Assembly (NCBI RefSeq): GCF_014203595.1
Contig: NZ_JACHJK010000002.1
Coordinates: forward strand, 807,441 to 871,440
Source: Streptomyces echinatus
GTDB lineage: Bacteria > Actinomycetota > Actinomycetes > Streptomycetales > Streptomycetaceae
DNA length: 64,000 bases
Direction: 5' to 3'
Shown here: piece after piece, positions 35,292-43,725 of the stretch
How the letters are laid out: the number at the start of each line of letters is the position of its first letter
Numbering within the stretch: the first letter of the stretch is position 1
The notes under the pieces: generated by a model
What the model saw: only the letters and a program-made list of their open reading frames with translations
What the model was told of the DNA's origin: nothing
The model's database searches: none
Translations under genes and position numbers: made by a program

Positions 35292-35741
35292 TTACCTCAC
35301 CAGGAGGTCCAGCAACCGCTCCGTCTCGGCGGCCGGGTCGGCGGTCAGGCCGGTGTGCACGGGTCCCGGCTGGACCACGGTGGAACGGGGCGCGATCAGC
35401 CAGCGGTAACGGCGCCCGGCGTCGTCCCCGGCCGCCTGCCCGGCCTCCTCGCCGCCCGCGCAGTGCCGCTCGATCGCCCGGAGCGCGGCACGCACCCCGG
35501 CGACGTCGGCGGACGGGTCCAGGGCGAGCAGCCGGGCCTCGTCCAGATGGGTGCGGGCGCCGACGTAGGCCCGGGCACGGCAGTACACGACCACGCCCGC
35601 GTTGATGCACTCCCCGCGCTCCACCCGGGGTACGACCCGCAGCAGCGCGTACTCGAACACCTCCCGGTCGCCGCCCTGGCCCGCCCGGGTGATGTGCCGC
35701 TCGGTCACGTGGCCGGCCATGTGGATGTGCCGCTCGCTCAC
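35292..35741 (-). CDS. DUF3037 protein paired with a HipA-like kinase
   Basis: 149 residues from GTG 35741, which overlaps the stop of the upstream kinase gene as GTGA and has GGAGGG before it. The DUF3037 core is FEYALLRVVPRVERGECINAGVVVYCRARAYVGART. Neither activity nor partner is established for the family. Its constant position next to HipA-like kinase genes in actinobacteria (from general knowledge) and the coupling seen here imply a shared function: substrate, regulator or antidote of the kinase. Confidence 0.85.
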   Translation of the reverse strand: MSERHIHMAGHVTERHITRAGQGGDREVFEYALLRVVPRVERGECINAGVVVYCRARAYVGARTHLDEARLLALDPSADVAGVRAALRAIERHCAGGEEAGQAAGDDAGRRYRWLIAPRSTVVQPGPVHTGLTADPAAETERLLDLLVR

Positions 35742-36514
35742 TTGCCCTCCTCCGCTGCGGAGCCGAGGCCGGTGATCCGCTCGGCGATGACGGCCGCGCG
35801 CGCGAGCAGTGGCCGTGCGTAGGCCCGGCGCAGGTCGTCCGGGGTGCCGAAGCCGGGCTCGTCGGCGAGCCAGGCGTCCGGGATCTCGGCGGTGACCTCG
35901 GCGAGCAGGTCCTCGGTGACCCGGGGCGCCAGTTCGGCCGCGGCGGCCGTGAGGTCGGGGGCGAACCGGGCGAGGGCGTGGTCCGAGGCGTCGTAGGGAC
36001 GGGCCGCCGAGGCTTCGGCGGAGGGCCAGTTGTGGTGCCAGATCATCGTGGCGCCGTGGTCGATGAGCCACAGCTCGCCCCGGTGCAGCAGGAGGTTGGG
36101 GTTGCGCCAGGACCGGTCGACGTTGTTGATCAGCGCGTCGAACCAGACGATCCGTCCGGCCTCGCCGGGGCTCACCGGGAAAGCGAGCGGGTCGTAGCCG
36201 AGGGCACCGGACAGGAAGTCCATGCCGAGGTTGGTGCCGCCGCTGCCCCGGAGCAGGTCCTGCACCTGCTGCTCGGGTTCGCCCAGCCCGAGGACCGGGT
36301 CCAGCCGGACGGTGACCAGCCGGGGCATGCGGAATCCGAGGCGGCGAGCGAGTTCGCCGCACACCACCTCGGCGACCAGGGTCTTGCGGCCCTGTCCCGC
36401 GGCCCGGAACTTCATGACGTACATCCCGAAGTCGTCGGCTTCGACGAGCCCCGGCAGCGAGCCCCCCTCACGCAGGGGCGTGATGTAGCGGGTCGCGGTG
36501 ACTTCCTTGAGCAT
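35738..36514 (-). CDS. HipA-like kinase-domain protein
   Basis: 258 residues, much shorter than E. coli HipA (about 440) and without its N-terminal subdomain. Kinase signatures: YVMKF (Lys35), NNVDRSWRNPN (catalytic Asp133, metal Asn138) and LIDHGATM (metal Asp152). The order and spacing fit HipA/PI4K-like kinases, so ATP binding seems intact. HipA itself phosphorylates glutamyl-tRNA synthetase; the target here is unknown. No HipB-like HTH gene is adjacent; the coupled gene is DUF3037 instead. A possible -10 (TAACCT) 6 nt before ATG 36514 suggests a leaderless message. Confidence 0.82.
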   Translation of the reverse strand: MLKEVTATRYITPLREGGSLPGLVEADDFGMYVMKFRAAGQGRKTLVAEVVCGELARRLGFRMPRLVTVRLDPVLGLGEPEQQVQDLLRGSGGTNLGMDFLSGALGYDPLAFPVSPGEAGRIVWFDALINNVDRSWRNPNLLLHRGELWLIDHGATMIWHHNWPSAEASAARPYDASDHALARFAPDLTAAAAELAPRVTEDLLAEVTAEIPDAWLADEPGFGTPDDLRRAYARPLLARAAVIAERITGLGSAAEEGK

Positions 36515-36694
36515 CGCCCCAGGTTACTGGGGACCGGGGGACGGCCCGGTCTCCGGCCGACAGCCGGCGGACAGCCGTGGCACAGGGCCCTCTCAGCCCC
36601 GGGGGCAAGGATCCGGTGCCCGTCTGAACGGCCGCCGTCCCGTGGCCGTACCCCATGACGGACCACGAGCAGTTCCGCGGAAGGGAAGCCTCAC

Positions 36695-37177
36695 ATGACC
36701 AGCGCATCGCTCCCGACTTCGTCCGAACAGGGAGGCGCCCCCACCCGGCCGGCCCGCCGTACCGTGATGGCGGCGGCGGGAGCGGCGGGGCTCGCCGCCG
36801 CGCTCACCGCCTGCGGTTCGGGCGACGACTCCTCCGACAGCGTCGTCACCGGGGCCGGCTCCGCACAGGAAGGCGGCGGCTCCGCCGGGGGTGCCGCGCT
36901 CGCCAGGACCGCGGACATCCCCGAGGGCGGCGGCAAGATCTTCAAGGACCAGGGGGTCGTGGTCACCCAGCCGACGGCGGGGACCTACAAGGCGTTCTCG
37001 GCCAAGTGCACCCACCAGGGCTGCGCGGTGGGCAGTGTGGCGGACGGTGTGATCGTCTGTCCGTGCCACGGCAGCCACTTCTCGGCCGAGGACGGCAGCG
37101 TGAAGAAGGGGCCCGCGACGCAGCCGCTGGCGGCGAAGAAGATCAGCGTCTCCGGTGACGAGATCGAGCTGGCCTGA
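36695..37177 (+). CDS. Rieske [2Fe-2S] lipoprotein
   Basis: 160 residues. N-terminus has a twin-Arg-like ARRTVMAAAG start and lipobox AALTAC, so it is likely exported (possibly by Tat, which would allow cluster insertion before export) and membrane-anchored. A Ser/Gly linker is followed by a Rieske domain with AKCTHQGCAVG and VCPCHGSHFSAEDG, giving the Cys-His/Cys-His ligands. Probably a small electron carrier. The partner is not visible in the neighbourhood. ATG 36695 has GGAAG upstream. It is tail to tail with the isochorismatase-like gene with 7 bp between. Confidence 0.92.
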   Translation: MTSASLPTSSEQGGAPTRPARRTVMAAAGAAGLAAALTACGSGDDSSDSVVTGAGSAQEGGGSAGGAALARTADIPEGGGKIFKDQGVVVTQPTAGTYKAFSAKCTHQGCAVGSVADGVIVCPCHGSHFSAEDGSVKKGPATQPLAAKKISVSGDEIELA

Positions 37178-37184
37178 GGCCGGC

Positions 37185-37829
37185 TCAGCTCCGTCCGTAC
37201 GCCTGTTTAAGGCAGCGCAGCACCTCGTCCGTGGTCGCGACCGTGGCGACCAGCGCGAGGGTGTGGCGGATCACCGCCGCGGTGTAGTCGGCGGGCACCC
37301 CGGCGACGGCGTCGGACGGGACGACGGCGGTGTAGCCGAGGTTGACGGCGTCGAACACCGCGTTGGGCACGGCGACGTTGGCCGAGACCCCGGTGACGAT
37401 CAGCGTGCGGCAGCCGAGGTTGCGCAGCAGGGCGTCGACGTCGGTGCCGTGGACCGGGGACAGCCCGTGCAGCCGCCGGACGACGAGGTCCTCCGCGCCG
37501 ACCTCGATCGGGGGCGCGACCCGCACCGCCGCGCTGCCGGTCAGCTGGCGCACGGGGAGCCGTTCGGCGGCCCGGAACAGGCGGGCGTTGCGGCTCGCGC
37601 CGCGGCCGTCGGGGCGGCGCTCGGCGACGGCGTGGATCACCTGCACGCCGGCCTCGTGGGCGGCGGCGACCAGCCGGGCCACGTTACGCAGGGCGCCGGA
37701 GGAGCGCGCCTCGCGGGCGAGTTCGGGCAGGGCGCCGTCGGGGCCGACGACGCCCTGCTGGCACTCCACGGTGAGCAGGACGGTGCTCGCGGGATCGAGG
37801 AGGTCGCCGAGCTGCTCGTACGACGGCAT
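37185..37829 (-). CDS. Isochorismatase-fold protein lacking the usual catalytic triad
   Basis: 214 residues, cysteine-hydrolase/isochorismatase fold. The usual Asp-Lys-Cys residues are changed: LLTVECQQGVVG has Glu for Asp, DLVVRRLHGLSP has Arg in the Lys region, and GVSANVAVPNAVFDA has Ala at the Cys position (normal form: GVATNICVE-x-TA). Unless other residues act, it is not a classic hydrolase, and could be a binding or regulatory protein. ATG 37829 has AAGGGTG upstream. Confidence 0.85.
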   Translation of the reverse strand: MPSYEQLGDLLDPASTVLLTVECQQGVVGPDGALPELAREARSSGALRNVARLVAAAHEAGVQVIHAVAERRPDGRGASRNARLFRAAERLPVRQLTGSAAVRVAPPIEVGAEDLVVRRLHGLSPVHGTDVDALLRNLGCRTLIVTGVSANVAVPNAVFDAVNLGYTAVVPSDAVAGVPADYTAAVIRHTLALVATVATTDEVLRCLKQAYGRS

Positions 37830-37979
37830 GGCACACCCTTTCGCCGGAATCCGGGCGGTGAGAGTAGCCACATCGGGTCGCGGGCGGAAGCCGGACGGTT
37901 CCCTTTTCTGACGCGATGTCAGAGGATCAACACAGCAGAGGAGTTCACCGGACACGATGTGGAATGAAGAGGGGGCCGC

Positions 37980-38450
37980 ATGACCGTCACGCAGCAGCGC
38001 CGGGGCCGGAAGATCATGATGACGCGCGGCGAGCTGGATGAGTTCCTCACCACCCAGCGCACCTGCCGGGTCGCGACCGTCTCGGCCGACGGCACACCGC
38101 ATGTGAGCGCGTTGTGGTTCGCCTGGGACGGCGCCTCGCTGTGGCTGTACTCGGTGGTGCGCAGCCGGCGCTGGGCGCAGCTGAGCCGCGATCGGCGGGT
38201 GGCCGTCGTGGTCGACTCCGGGGAGGAGTACGACCAGTTGCGCGGGGTCGAGCTGTCCGGCCGGGTGGAGTTCGTGGGCGAGGTGCCGCGCACGGGCGAA
38301 CTGTGCGCGGAACTCGACACGGCCGAGACGCTGTTCGCCCGCAAGAACTTCGGCCTGGACGAGATGCCGCACGACGGCCGCCACGCCTGGGCCCGGCTGA
38401 CCCCGGAGAAGATCGTGTCCTGGGACTTCCGGAAGCTGGGCGGGAGGTAG
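37980..38450 (+). CDS. Pyridoxamine-5'-phosphate-oxidase-like (PPOX/F420 split-barrel) protein
   Basis: 156 residues, flavin split-barrel fold: LDEFLTTQRTCRVATVSADGTPHVSALWFAWDGASLWLY, then RRWAQLSRDRRVAVVVDSGEEY. Family members reduce substrates with FMN or F420; actinobacteria have many. ATG 37980 with GAGGGGG upstream. Cofactor and substrate cannot be told from sequence. Confidence 0.87.
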   Translation: MTVTQQRRGRKIMMTRGELDEFLTTQRTCRVATVSADGTPHVSALWFAWDGASLWLYSVVRSRRWAQLSRDRRVAVVVDSGEEYDQLRGVELSGRVEFVGEVPRTGELCAELDTAETLFARKNFGLDEMPHDGRHAWARLTPEKIVSWDFRKLGGR

Positions 38451-38485
38451 GAGCGCGGGCCGGGTGGCTTCCGGGGCCGGGCGGC

Positions 38486-38501
38486 CGGGAGCGGTCCCGG
38501 A
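38486..38501. terminator. Possible bidirectional terminator
   Basis: CCGGGA-gcgg-TCCCGG between the convergent split-barrel and LysR genes. Short stem, moderate support. Confidence 0.35.
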
Positions 38502-38545
38502 GCCCTTCCGGAACCGGGCGGACGCGCGAGGGCGCCCCGCTGGTC

Positions 38546-39448
38546 TCAGCCGAGTTTCCGGGCGGTCTCGCGCAGGGCCTGCACGGCGGCGCGGATGGAG
38601 GGTCGGCGGTCGGCGTCCGCCCGCCAGATCACGTACACATGGCGGCGCACACGCTGCTTGAGCGGCACCAGCACCACACCCTCGGGCACCGGATGCCGGC
38701 CCAGCAGCGGAGCGATGCACACACCCAGACCGGCCGCGACGAGGCCGAGCTGGGTGTGGGTCTCACCGGCGCGGTGGCCGATGATCGGCTCGACGCCCTT
38801 GGAGCGCAGCGTGAACAGCAGCCACTCGTGGCAGAACTCCCCCTCGCCCCAGGTGATCCACTCGTCCTCGGCGAACTCGGTCAGGTCCACCTCGTCCCGG
38901 TCCGCGAGCCGGTGCCCGAGGGGCATGGCGACATCGGCCGGGTCGTCCAGCAGGGGCGCCTTGACCAGGCCGTCGGGCACGGGCATCGGCTTGTTGTACC
39001 AGTCCAGGACCACCGCGAGGTCGAGATCGCCGCGGACGACGCCGGCGACGCCCTGCTCCGGCTCCAGCTCACTGGAGCGCACGCGCAGCCCCGGGTGCTC
39101 GGTGCGCAGCGCGCCGAGCGCGGCCGGGAACAGGCCGCGCGCGGCGGTCGGGAACGCCGAGAGCCGGAGTTCGCCGACGACCTGCCCACGGTGCGCCTCC
39201 AGGTCGGACTGGGCCAGTTCGACCTGCGACAGGATCCGCGCCGCGTGCTCCGACAGCAGCCGGCCCGCGTCCGTGAGGCGTACCCCCCGGCCGTTCTTGG
39301 CCAGGAGCTGCTGGCCGACCTCCCGCTCCAGCTTGCCCAGCTGCTGCGAGACCGCGGACGTGGTGACGTGCAGCGCGTCGGCGGCGGCGCTCACCGAGCC
39401 GTGCCGGGCCAGTGCGTCCAGGGTGCGCAGGCGCTCCAAGTTCAACAT
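38546..39448 (-). CDS. LysR-family transcriptional regulator
   Basis: 300 residues. N-terminal HTH: LERLRTLDALARHGSVSAAADALHVTTSAVSQQLGKLEREVG; C-terminal periplasmic-binding-like effector domain. Divergent from an EamA exporter gene with about 75 bp between starts, the classic LysR arrangement, so it likely activates the exporter and represses itself. Effector unknown. Confidence 0.92.
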   Translation of the reverse strand: MLNLERLRTLDALARHGSVSAAADALHVTTSAVSQQLGKLEREVGQQLLAKNGRGVRLTDAGRLLSEHAARILSQVELAQSDLEAHRGQVVGELRLSAFPTAARGLFPAALGALRTEHPGLRVRSSELEPEQGVAGVVRGDLDLAVVLDWYNKPMPVPDGLVKAPLLDDPADVAMPLGHRLADRDEVDLTEFAEDEWITWGEGEFCHEWLLFTLRSKGVEPIIGHRAGETHTQLGLVAAGLGVCIAPLLGRHPVPEGVVLVPLKQRVRRHVYVIWRADADRRPSIRAAVQALRETARKLG

Positions 39449-39522
39449 GTAAGCAATACTAAGAGGTACCAGGAGGGAAGTCTCGATTGTCCTACGAGGT
39501 TGCCTCCGGCATCGTGGAACGC

Positions 39523-40467
39523 ATGAGCACGGTCACCCCGCCCCGAACCCGGCCCACCGCCTCCACCTCCGCCCCGGCCCGTCCCCGCGCCCGCCTGGAC
39601 TGGCGGCTCCGCTTCGGCGCACTGTCCCTGATCTGGGGCTTCAGCTTCCTGTTGATCAAGGTGGGGACCGACGGGTACGCGCCGTTCCAGGTCACGCTCG
39701 GCCGGCTCGTGTTCGGCACGGCGGTGCTGATGGCGGCGATGGCCGTGAAGCGGCAACGGCTGCCGCGCGGGGCCCGGGTGTGGGGGCACATGGCGGTCGC
39801 CGCGTTCCTGCTGAACGCCCTGCCGTTCTCCCTCTTCGCCTACTCCGAACTGACGATCCCGTCCACGCTGGCCGGCATCTGCAACGCCACCTCCCCCCTG
39901 TGGGGCATGCTCCTGTCCCTGGTCGCGCTGTCCGAGGACCGGCCCACCCGGGTCCGGGTCGCCGGCCTGGCGCTCGGCTTCCTGGGCGTGCTGACCGTGC
40001 TGGGGGTGTGGCAGGGCTTCCACGGCCTGGACGCCACGGGCACGGCGATGGCGCTGCTGGCCTCGCTGAGCTACCCGGTCGGCTGGATCTACGTCCGCCG
40101 GACGCTGGCCGGCACCGGGAACTCGCACCTGGCGATGACCGGGGGGCAACTGCTGCTGGCCACGGTGCAGCTGGCCGTCGTGACGCCGCTGTTCACCGGC
40201 GTTCCCGAGCACTTCGCGTTCGTTCCGCTGCTGGCCGTCGCCGCGCTGGGCGCCCTGGGGACGGGGCTCGCCGTGCTCATCCAGTACGGGCTGGTCGCCG
40301 AGGTCGGGCCCACCACCGCCCAGATGGTCACGTACTTCATTCCCGTCATCGCCACGGCCGCGGGGGTGGCGATCCTCGGGGAGTCCCTGCGGTGGACCAC
40401 GCCGGTGGGTGCGGTGATCGTCATCGCGGGGGCCGCGCTCACCCAGGTGCGCGGCAAGAGCGTCTGA
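39523..40467 (+). CDS. EamA/DMT-family transporter
   Basis: 314 residues with ten predicted TM segments in two EamA repeats (FGALSLIWGFSFLLIKVG; later LGALGTGLAVLIQYGLVAEVGPTTA and PVIATAAGVAILGESLRW). These proteins export amino acids or other metabolites. ATG 39523 is preferred. A candidate promoter, TTGTCC (39487-39492) and CATCGT (39510-39515), would make the mRNA leaderless. Controlled probably by the divergent LysR gene. Confidence 0.88.
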   Translation: MSTVTPPRTRPTASTSAPARPRARLDWRLRFGALSLIWGFSFLLIKVGTDGYAPFQVTLGRLVFGTAVLMAAMAVKRQRLPRGARVWGHMAVAAFLLNALPFSLFAYSELTIPSTLAGICNATSPLWGMLLSLVALSEDRPTRVRVAGLALGFLGVLTVLGVWQGFHGLDATGTAMALLASLSYPVGWIYVRRTLAGTGNSHLAMTGGQLLLATVQLAVVTPLFTGVPEHFAFVPLLAVAALGALGTGLAVLIQYGLVAEVGPTTAQMVTYFIPVIATAAGVAILGESLRWTTPVGAVIVIAGAALTQVRGKSV

Positions 40468-40545
40468 GGGGGCGGGGGTACCGGGGGGACGTACGGTCCG
40501 TGGTGGCCGGTCGAGCCGCCTCTCCGCCCCCCTTCTCCGGTGCCG

Positions 40546-41886
40546 TCAGCCGTAGACGCGCGCCGGACTCGGCCGGACCGCCGCCGCCACCGCGTCGGCC
40601 AGCGGGGTGATGTCCTCCGGTGCGAGCGTCGAGACCGTGACGCGGATGCCCTGCGGTGACGCGAGCCGGAAACGGGCACCCGGCGCGACCGCCCAGCCTG
40701 CCTGCACCAGCCGGGCCACCGCGCCCGTCTCGTCGGGAACCGGCACCCAGACGTTCAGGCCGCTGCGGCCGTGGGCGGTGACCCCGCGCTCCGCCAGCGC
40801 CTCGACCAGGGCGTCCCTGCGGGCGCCGTACGACCGCGCCACGGCCGCCCGGTCCACCGCGCCGCCCGCCCACAGGTGCGCCACGGCCCGCTGCAGGAGC
40901 AGGCTCACCCACCCCGGGCCCAGGCGCTGGCGGCCCCGGACCCGGTCGACGGTGACGGGGTCGCCGGTGACGACGGCGAGGCGCAGGTCGGGGCCGTAGG
41001 CCTTGGCGGCGGAGCGGACGAAGGCCCAGTGGCGGGTGACACCCGCGAGGGGGTGCAGGGGCAGGTCGACGAAGCCGTGACCGTGGTCGTCCTCGATGAG
41101 CAGGGTCTCCGGGTGGTCCCGCAGCACCGCGCGCAGGGCACGCGCGCGCGTGGCGGTCACCGCGGCGCCGGTCGGGTTCTGGGCGCGGGCGGTGACGATC
41201 AGGGCGCGGGCCCCGGACTCCAGGGCGCGGCGCAGCTCGTCCGGGCGCGGCCCGTCGTCGTCCACGCCGACGGGGGCCAGGTGCAGGCCCAGGGCGGGGA
41301 CGAGGTCCAGGGCGCTCCCCCAGCCGGGATCCTCGACGGCGACCGAGTCGCCGGGCCTGAGGTGCGCGGCAAGGACGCGTTCGATCGCGTCGAGGGAGCC
41401 GGAGGTCACGGCCGGCGGGCCCCCGGGGACGCCGTCGGCGTCGAGTTCGGCACGGGCGAGGCGGACGAGCTCCGCGTCGACGGGGTCGTCACCGTAGAGG
41501 ACGGGCCGGCGGTCGCCCTCCCGCGCCGCCGCCGCGAGGGCCGGGGCGAGGCGGGGCAGCAGGGCCGGGTCGGGGTTGCCCGTGGAGAGGTCACGGCCCC
41601 CGGGCGGCACCTCCACGCGCAGTTCCTCGCGGCCGGTGGTGGCCGGCTTGGAGCGGACACGGCTGCCCCGGCGGCCGGCCGTCTCGATCACCCCGCGTTC
41701 GCGCAGGGTGCGGTAGGCGGCGGCGACCGTGTTCGGATTCACGCCCAGCTGTGCCGCGAGCTCCCGCATGGGAGGCAGGGTCTGGCCCGGCCGCAGCTGT
41801 CCGGCGCCGACGGCCCGTTCGACCTCGGCCGCGATCTCGGCTGCGCCGCGCCCGGTGATCCGATATTCTCCTAGCACAATCAGCAT
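40546..41886 (-). CDS. MocR/PdxR-family GntR regulator with aminotransferase-like domain
   Basis: 446 residues. N-terminal GntR HTH (LPPMRELAAQLGVNPNTVAAAYRTLRERGVIETAGRRGS), then a fold-type I aminotransferase domain with the PLP lysine in FVRSAAKAYGPDLRLAV and substrate arginine-type motif GIRVTVS. MocR proteins use PLP as an effector and often control vitamin B6 or neighbouring genes. Divergent from a flavin split-barrel gene, with a TGCACTAGTGCA palindrome between them. Confidence 0.92.
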   Translation of the reverse strand: MLIVLGEYRITGRGAAEIAAEVERAVGAGQLRPGQTLPPMRELAAQLGVNPNTVAAAYRTLRERGVIETAGRRGSRVRSKPATTGREELRVEVPPGGRDLSTGNPDPALLPRLAPALAAAAREGDRRPVLYGDDPVDAELVRLARAELDADGVPGGPPAVTSGSLDAIERVLAAHLRPGDSVAVEDPGWGSALDLVPALGLHLAPVGVDDDGPRPDELRRALESGARALIVTARAQNPTGAAVTATRARALRAVLRDHPETLLIEDDHGHGFVDLPLHPLAGVTRHWAFVRSAAKAYGPDLRLAVVTGDPVTVDRVRGRQRLGPGWVSLLLQRAVAHLWAGGAVDRAAVARSYGARRDALVEALAERGVTAHGRSGLNVWVPVPDETGAVARLVQAGWAVAPGARFRLASPQGIRVTVSTLAPEDITPLADAVAAAVRPSPARVYG

Positions 41887-41888
41887 TA

Positions 41889-41900
41889 TGCACTAGTGCA
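41889..41900. promoter_or_regulatory. MocR operator candidate TGCACTAGTGCA
   Basis: Perfect 12-bp palindrome 3 bp upstream of the MocR start. Related half-sites (TAGCACAAT, 41876-41884) overlap the start codon, giving the mixed direct/inverted repeats seen at MocR operators. Confidence 0.6.
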
Positions 41901-41941
41901 AAACGTCTTTTCAAGTCGCCTCACCCATGGAGGGCTCCGTC

Positions 41942-42622
41942 ATGCAGGGCACGACCGAGGAATCGCAGGCCGCCGCCTACACGCCGACCGACCGCACCGT
42001 GCCGACGCGCTCCGCGGACCGGGCGTCGTACGACAAGGAGCTGGTGCACGCGATATTGGACGAGGGATACGTCTGTCACCTCGGCTTCGTCCGGGACGGC
42101 GCCCCGGTGGTGCTGCCGACGCTGTACGGCCGGGTCGGCGAGCGGCTCTACGTCCACGGGTCCACCGGTTCCCGCCCGCTGCGGATGACCGGCCAGACCG
42201 ACCCCGGCCTGCCGGTGTGCCTGACGGTCACCCACGTCGACGGGCTGGTGCTGGCCCGCTCCGCCTTCCACCACTCGATCAACTACCGCTCGGTCGTGGT
42301 GCACGGCGTCGCGCACGAGGTCACCGACCCCGAGGAACGGCGGCTGGCCCTGGACGCGCTGGTCGACCACGTCGTACCGGGCCGGGCCGCCGACTCCCGC
42401 CCCGCGAACAAGAAGGAGCTGGCCGCCACCGCGGTCATCCGCCTGGACCTCGACGAGGTCTCGGCCAAGGTCCGCTCCGGCGGGGCCAACGACGAACCGG
42501 ACGACCTCTCCCTGCCGTTCTGGGCCGGGGTCGTCCCGCTCCGCAAGGGCTACGAGGCACCGGTCCCCAACGCCGACCTGGCGCCCGGCGTCGACCTGCC
42601 GGACTACCTGGCGGGGCACTAG
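41942..42622 (+). CDS. Pyridoxamine-5'-phosphate-oxidase-related flavin protein
   Basis: 226 residues from ATG 41942, which has GGAGGG 8 nt upstream; the earlier ATG 41927 overlaps that ribosome site. Split-barrel signatures: VCHLGFVRDGAPVVLPTLYGRVGERLYVHGSTGSRPLR, then SVVVHGVAHEV and FWAGVVPLRKGYEAPVP. Family described as pyridoxamine phosphate oxidase-related FMN-binding. Being divergent from a MocR regulator suggests a link to B6 metabolism or to PLP-sensed stress. Confidence 0.88.
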   Translation: MQGTTEESQAAAYTPTDRTVPTRSADRASYDKELVHAILDEGYVCHLGFVRDGAPVVLPTLYGRVGERLYVHGSTGSRPLRMTGQTDPGLPVCLTVTHVDGLVLARSAFHHSINYRSVVVHGVAHEVTDPEERRLALDALVDHVVPGRAADSRPANKKELAATAVIRLDLDEVSAKVRSGGANDEPDDLSLPFWAGVVPLRKGYEAPVPNADLAPGVDLPDYLAGH

Positions 42623-42653
42623 CGTCCGGGCGCGCCTGCGTCCGGGCGCGCCG
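42622..42653 (+). repeat. Two-copy 16-bp tandem repeat
   Basis: gcgtccgggcgcgcc units at 42622-42637 and 42638-42653, starting at the last base of the preceding stop codon. No clear function. Confidence 0.5.
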
Positions 42654-42674
42654 GGATCGCCTCCGGCCGGTGCT

Positions 42675-43679
42675 CTATGCGGCGGTGCCGCGGGCGGACA
42701 GCTCCCGTTCGGCGCCGCCCGAGGCGACCGGCTCCGGGGACCCCTTCGCGGGGGCGGAGGACTGGGCTATGAACGCGCCGACCAGGACGACCGCGCCGCC
42801 GACGACCTGCGGCGCGGACAGGTGCTCGCCGAGCAGCACCCAGGCCAGCACGGTCGCGATGACCGCCTCCAGACAGGCGACGACTCCGGCGACCTGCGGC
42901 GACAGCCGGCGCACGGACAGCACTCCGGTGATGTACGCGATCACCGTGGCGACGAGCACCACCCAGGCGAGCAGGGCGACGGCCGGTACGCCGGTGCCGT
43001 TCAGGTCCGCGGAGCCCGCCAGCACCGACCAGTCCATGCTCCAGGGGCGGGCCACGGCCGTCAGCACGGCGGCGCCCACGAGCAGCCCGTAGGCGATGAC
43101 GCCGAGCGGGTCGGGCGCCGTCTCGCCCGCGTCGCTGCCCTGGTCGGCCAGGACGAAGTAGCCGACCTGGCAGCAGGCGGCGCCCAGGGCGAGCACCAGG
43201 CCCAGCGCGTCGAAGCTCAGCCCCGACCAGACCTCCACCACACAGGCGAGGCCACCCGCGGCGAGGACCACGCCGAGCGCGGCGGCACGGGTCACGGGCC
43301 GCCGCTGCACGAACCGCACCCAGCCCAGCACCAGGGCGGGCGCCAGATACTCGATGAGCAGGGCCACGCCGACCGGGATCCGGGAGAGCGCGGCGAAGTA
43401 GCAGGCCTGGACACCGGCGACGGCGAGCAGCCCGAACCCGGCGAGCAGCGCGGGCCGGCGGCGCGGCAGGGCGCGGTGCCGTACCGCGATCGGCAGCATC
43501 ACCAGAGCGGCGCCCGCCACCCGCAGCCACACCACGTGCAGCGGGTCGAGTCCCGCCTCGATCAGTGGTTTGGCGGCCACCCCGGACCCGCCGAAGGCCA
43601 GCGCCGAGGCGAGGGCGAGGCCGAGTCCGGCTCCCTTGCCAGGGCTGTCATGACTGCTCCCAGACGTATGCACCGGCAC
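42675..43679 (-). CDS. EamA/DMT-family transporter
   Basis: About 334 residues from GTG 43679 (GTG 43673 also possible; neither has a good ribosome site). Ten TM segments: LGLALASALAFGGSGVAAKPLIEAG at the start, GVALLIEYLAPALVLGWVRF in the middle, EAVIATVLAWVLLGEHLSAPQVVGG near the end, each typical of EamA repeats (RhtA-like). Probably an amino acid or metabolite exporter. It follows the Clp-N-like gene in the same direction. Confidence 0.85.
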   Translation of the reverse strand: MPVHTSGSSHDSPGKGAGLGLALASALAFGGSGVAAKPLIEAGLDPLHVVWLRVAGAALVMLPIAVRHRALPRRRPALLAGFGLLAVAGVQACYFAALSRIPVGVALLIEYLAPALVLGWVRFVQRRPVTRAAALGVVLAAGGLACVVEVWSGLSFDALGLVLALGAACCQVGYFVLADQGSDAGETAPDPLGVIAYGLLVGAAVLTAVARPWSMDWSVLAGSADLNGTGVPAVALLAWVVLVATVIAYITGVLSVRRLSPQVAGVVACLEAVIATVLAWVLLGEHLSAPQVVGGAVVLVGAFIAQSSAPAKGSPEPVASGGAERELSARGTAA

Positions 43680-43725
43680 ATGATGGCAGGCGCCGACAGG
43701 AGCGTCACCCCTGTTGACACCTGTC

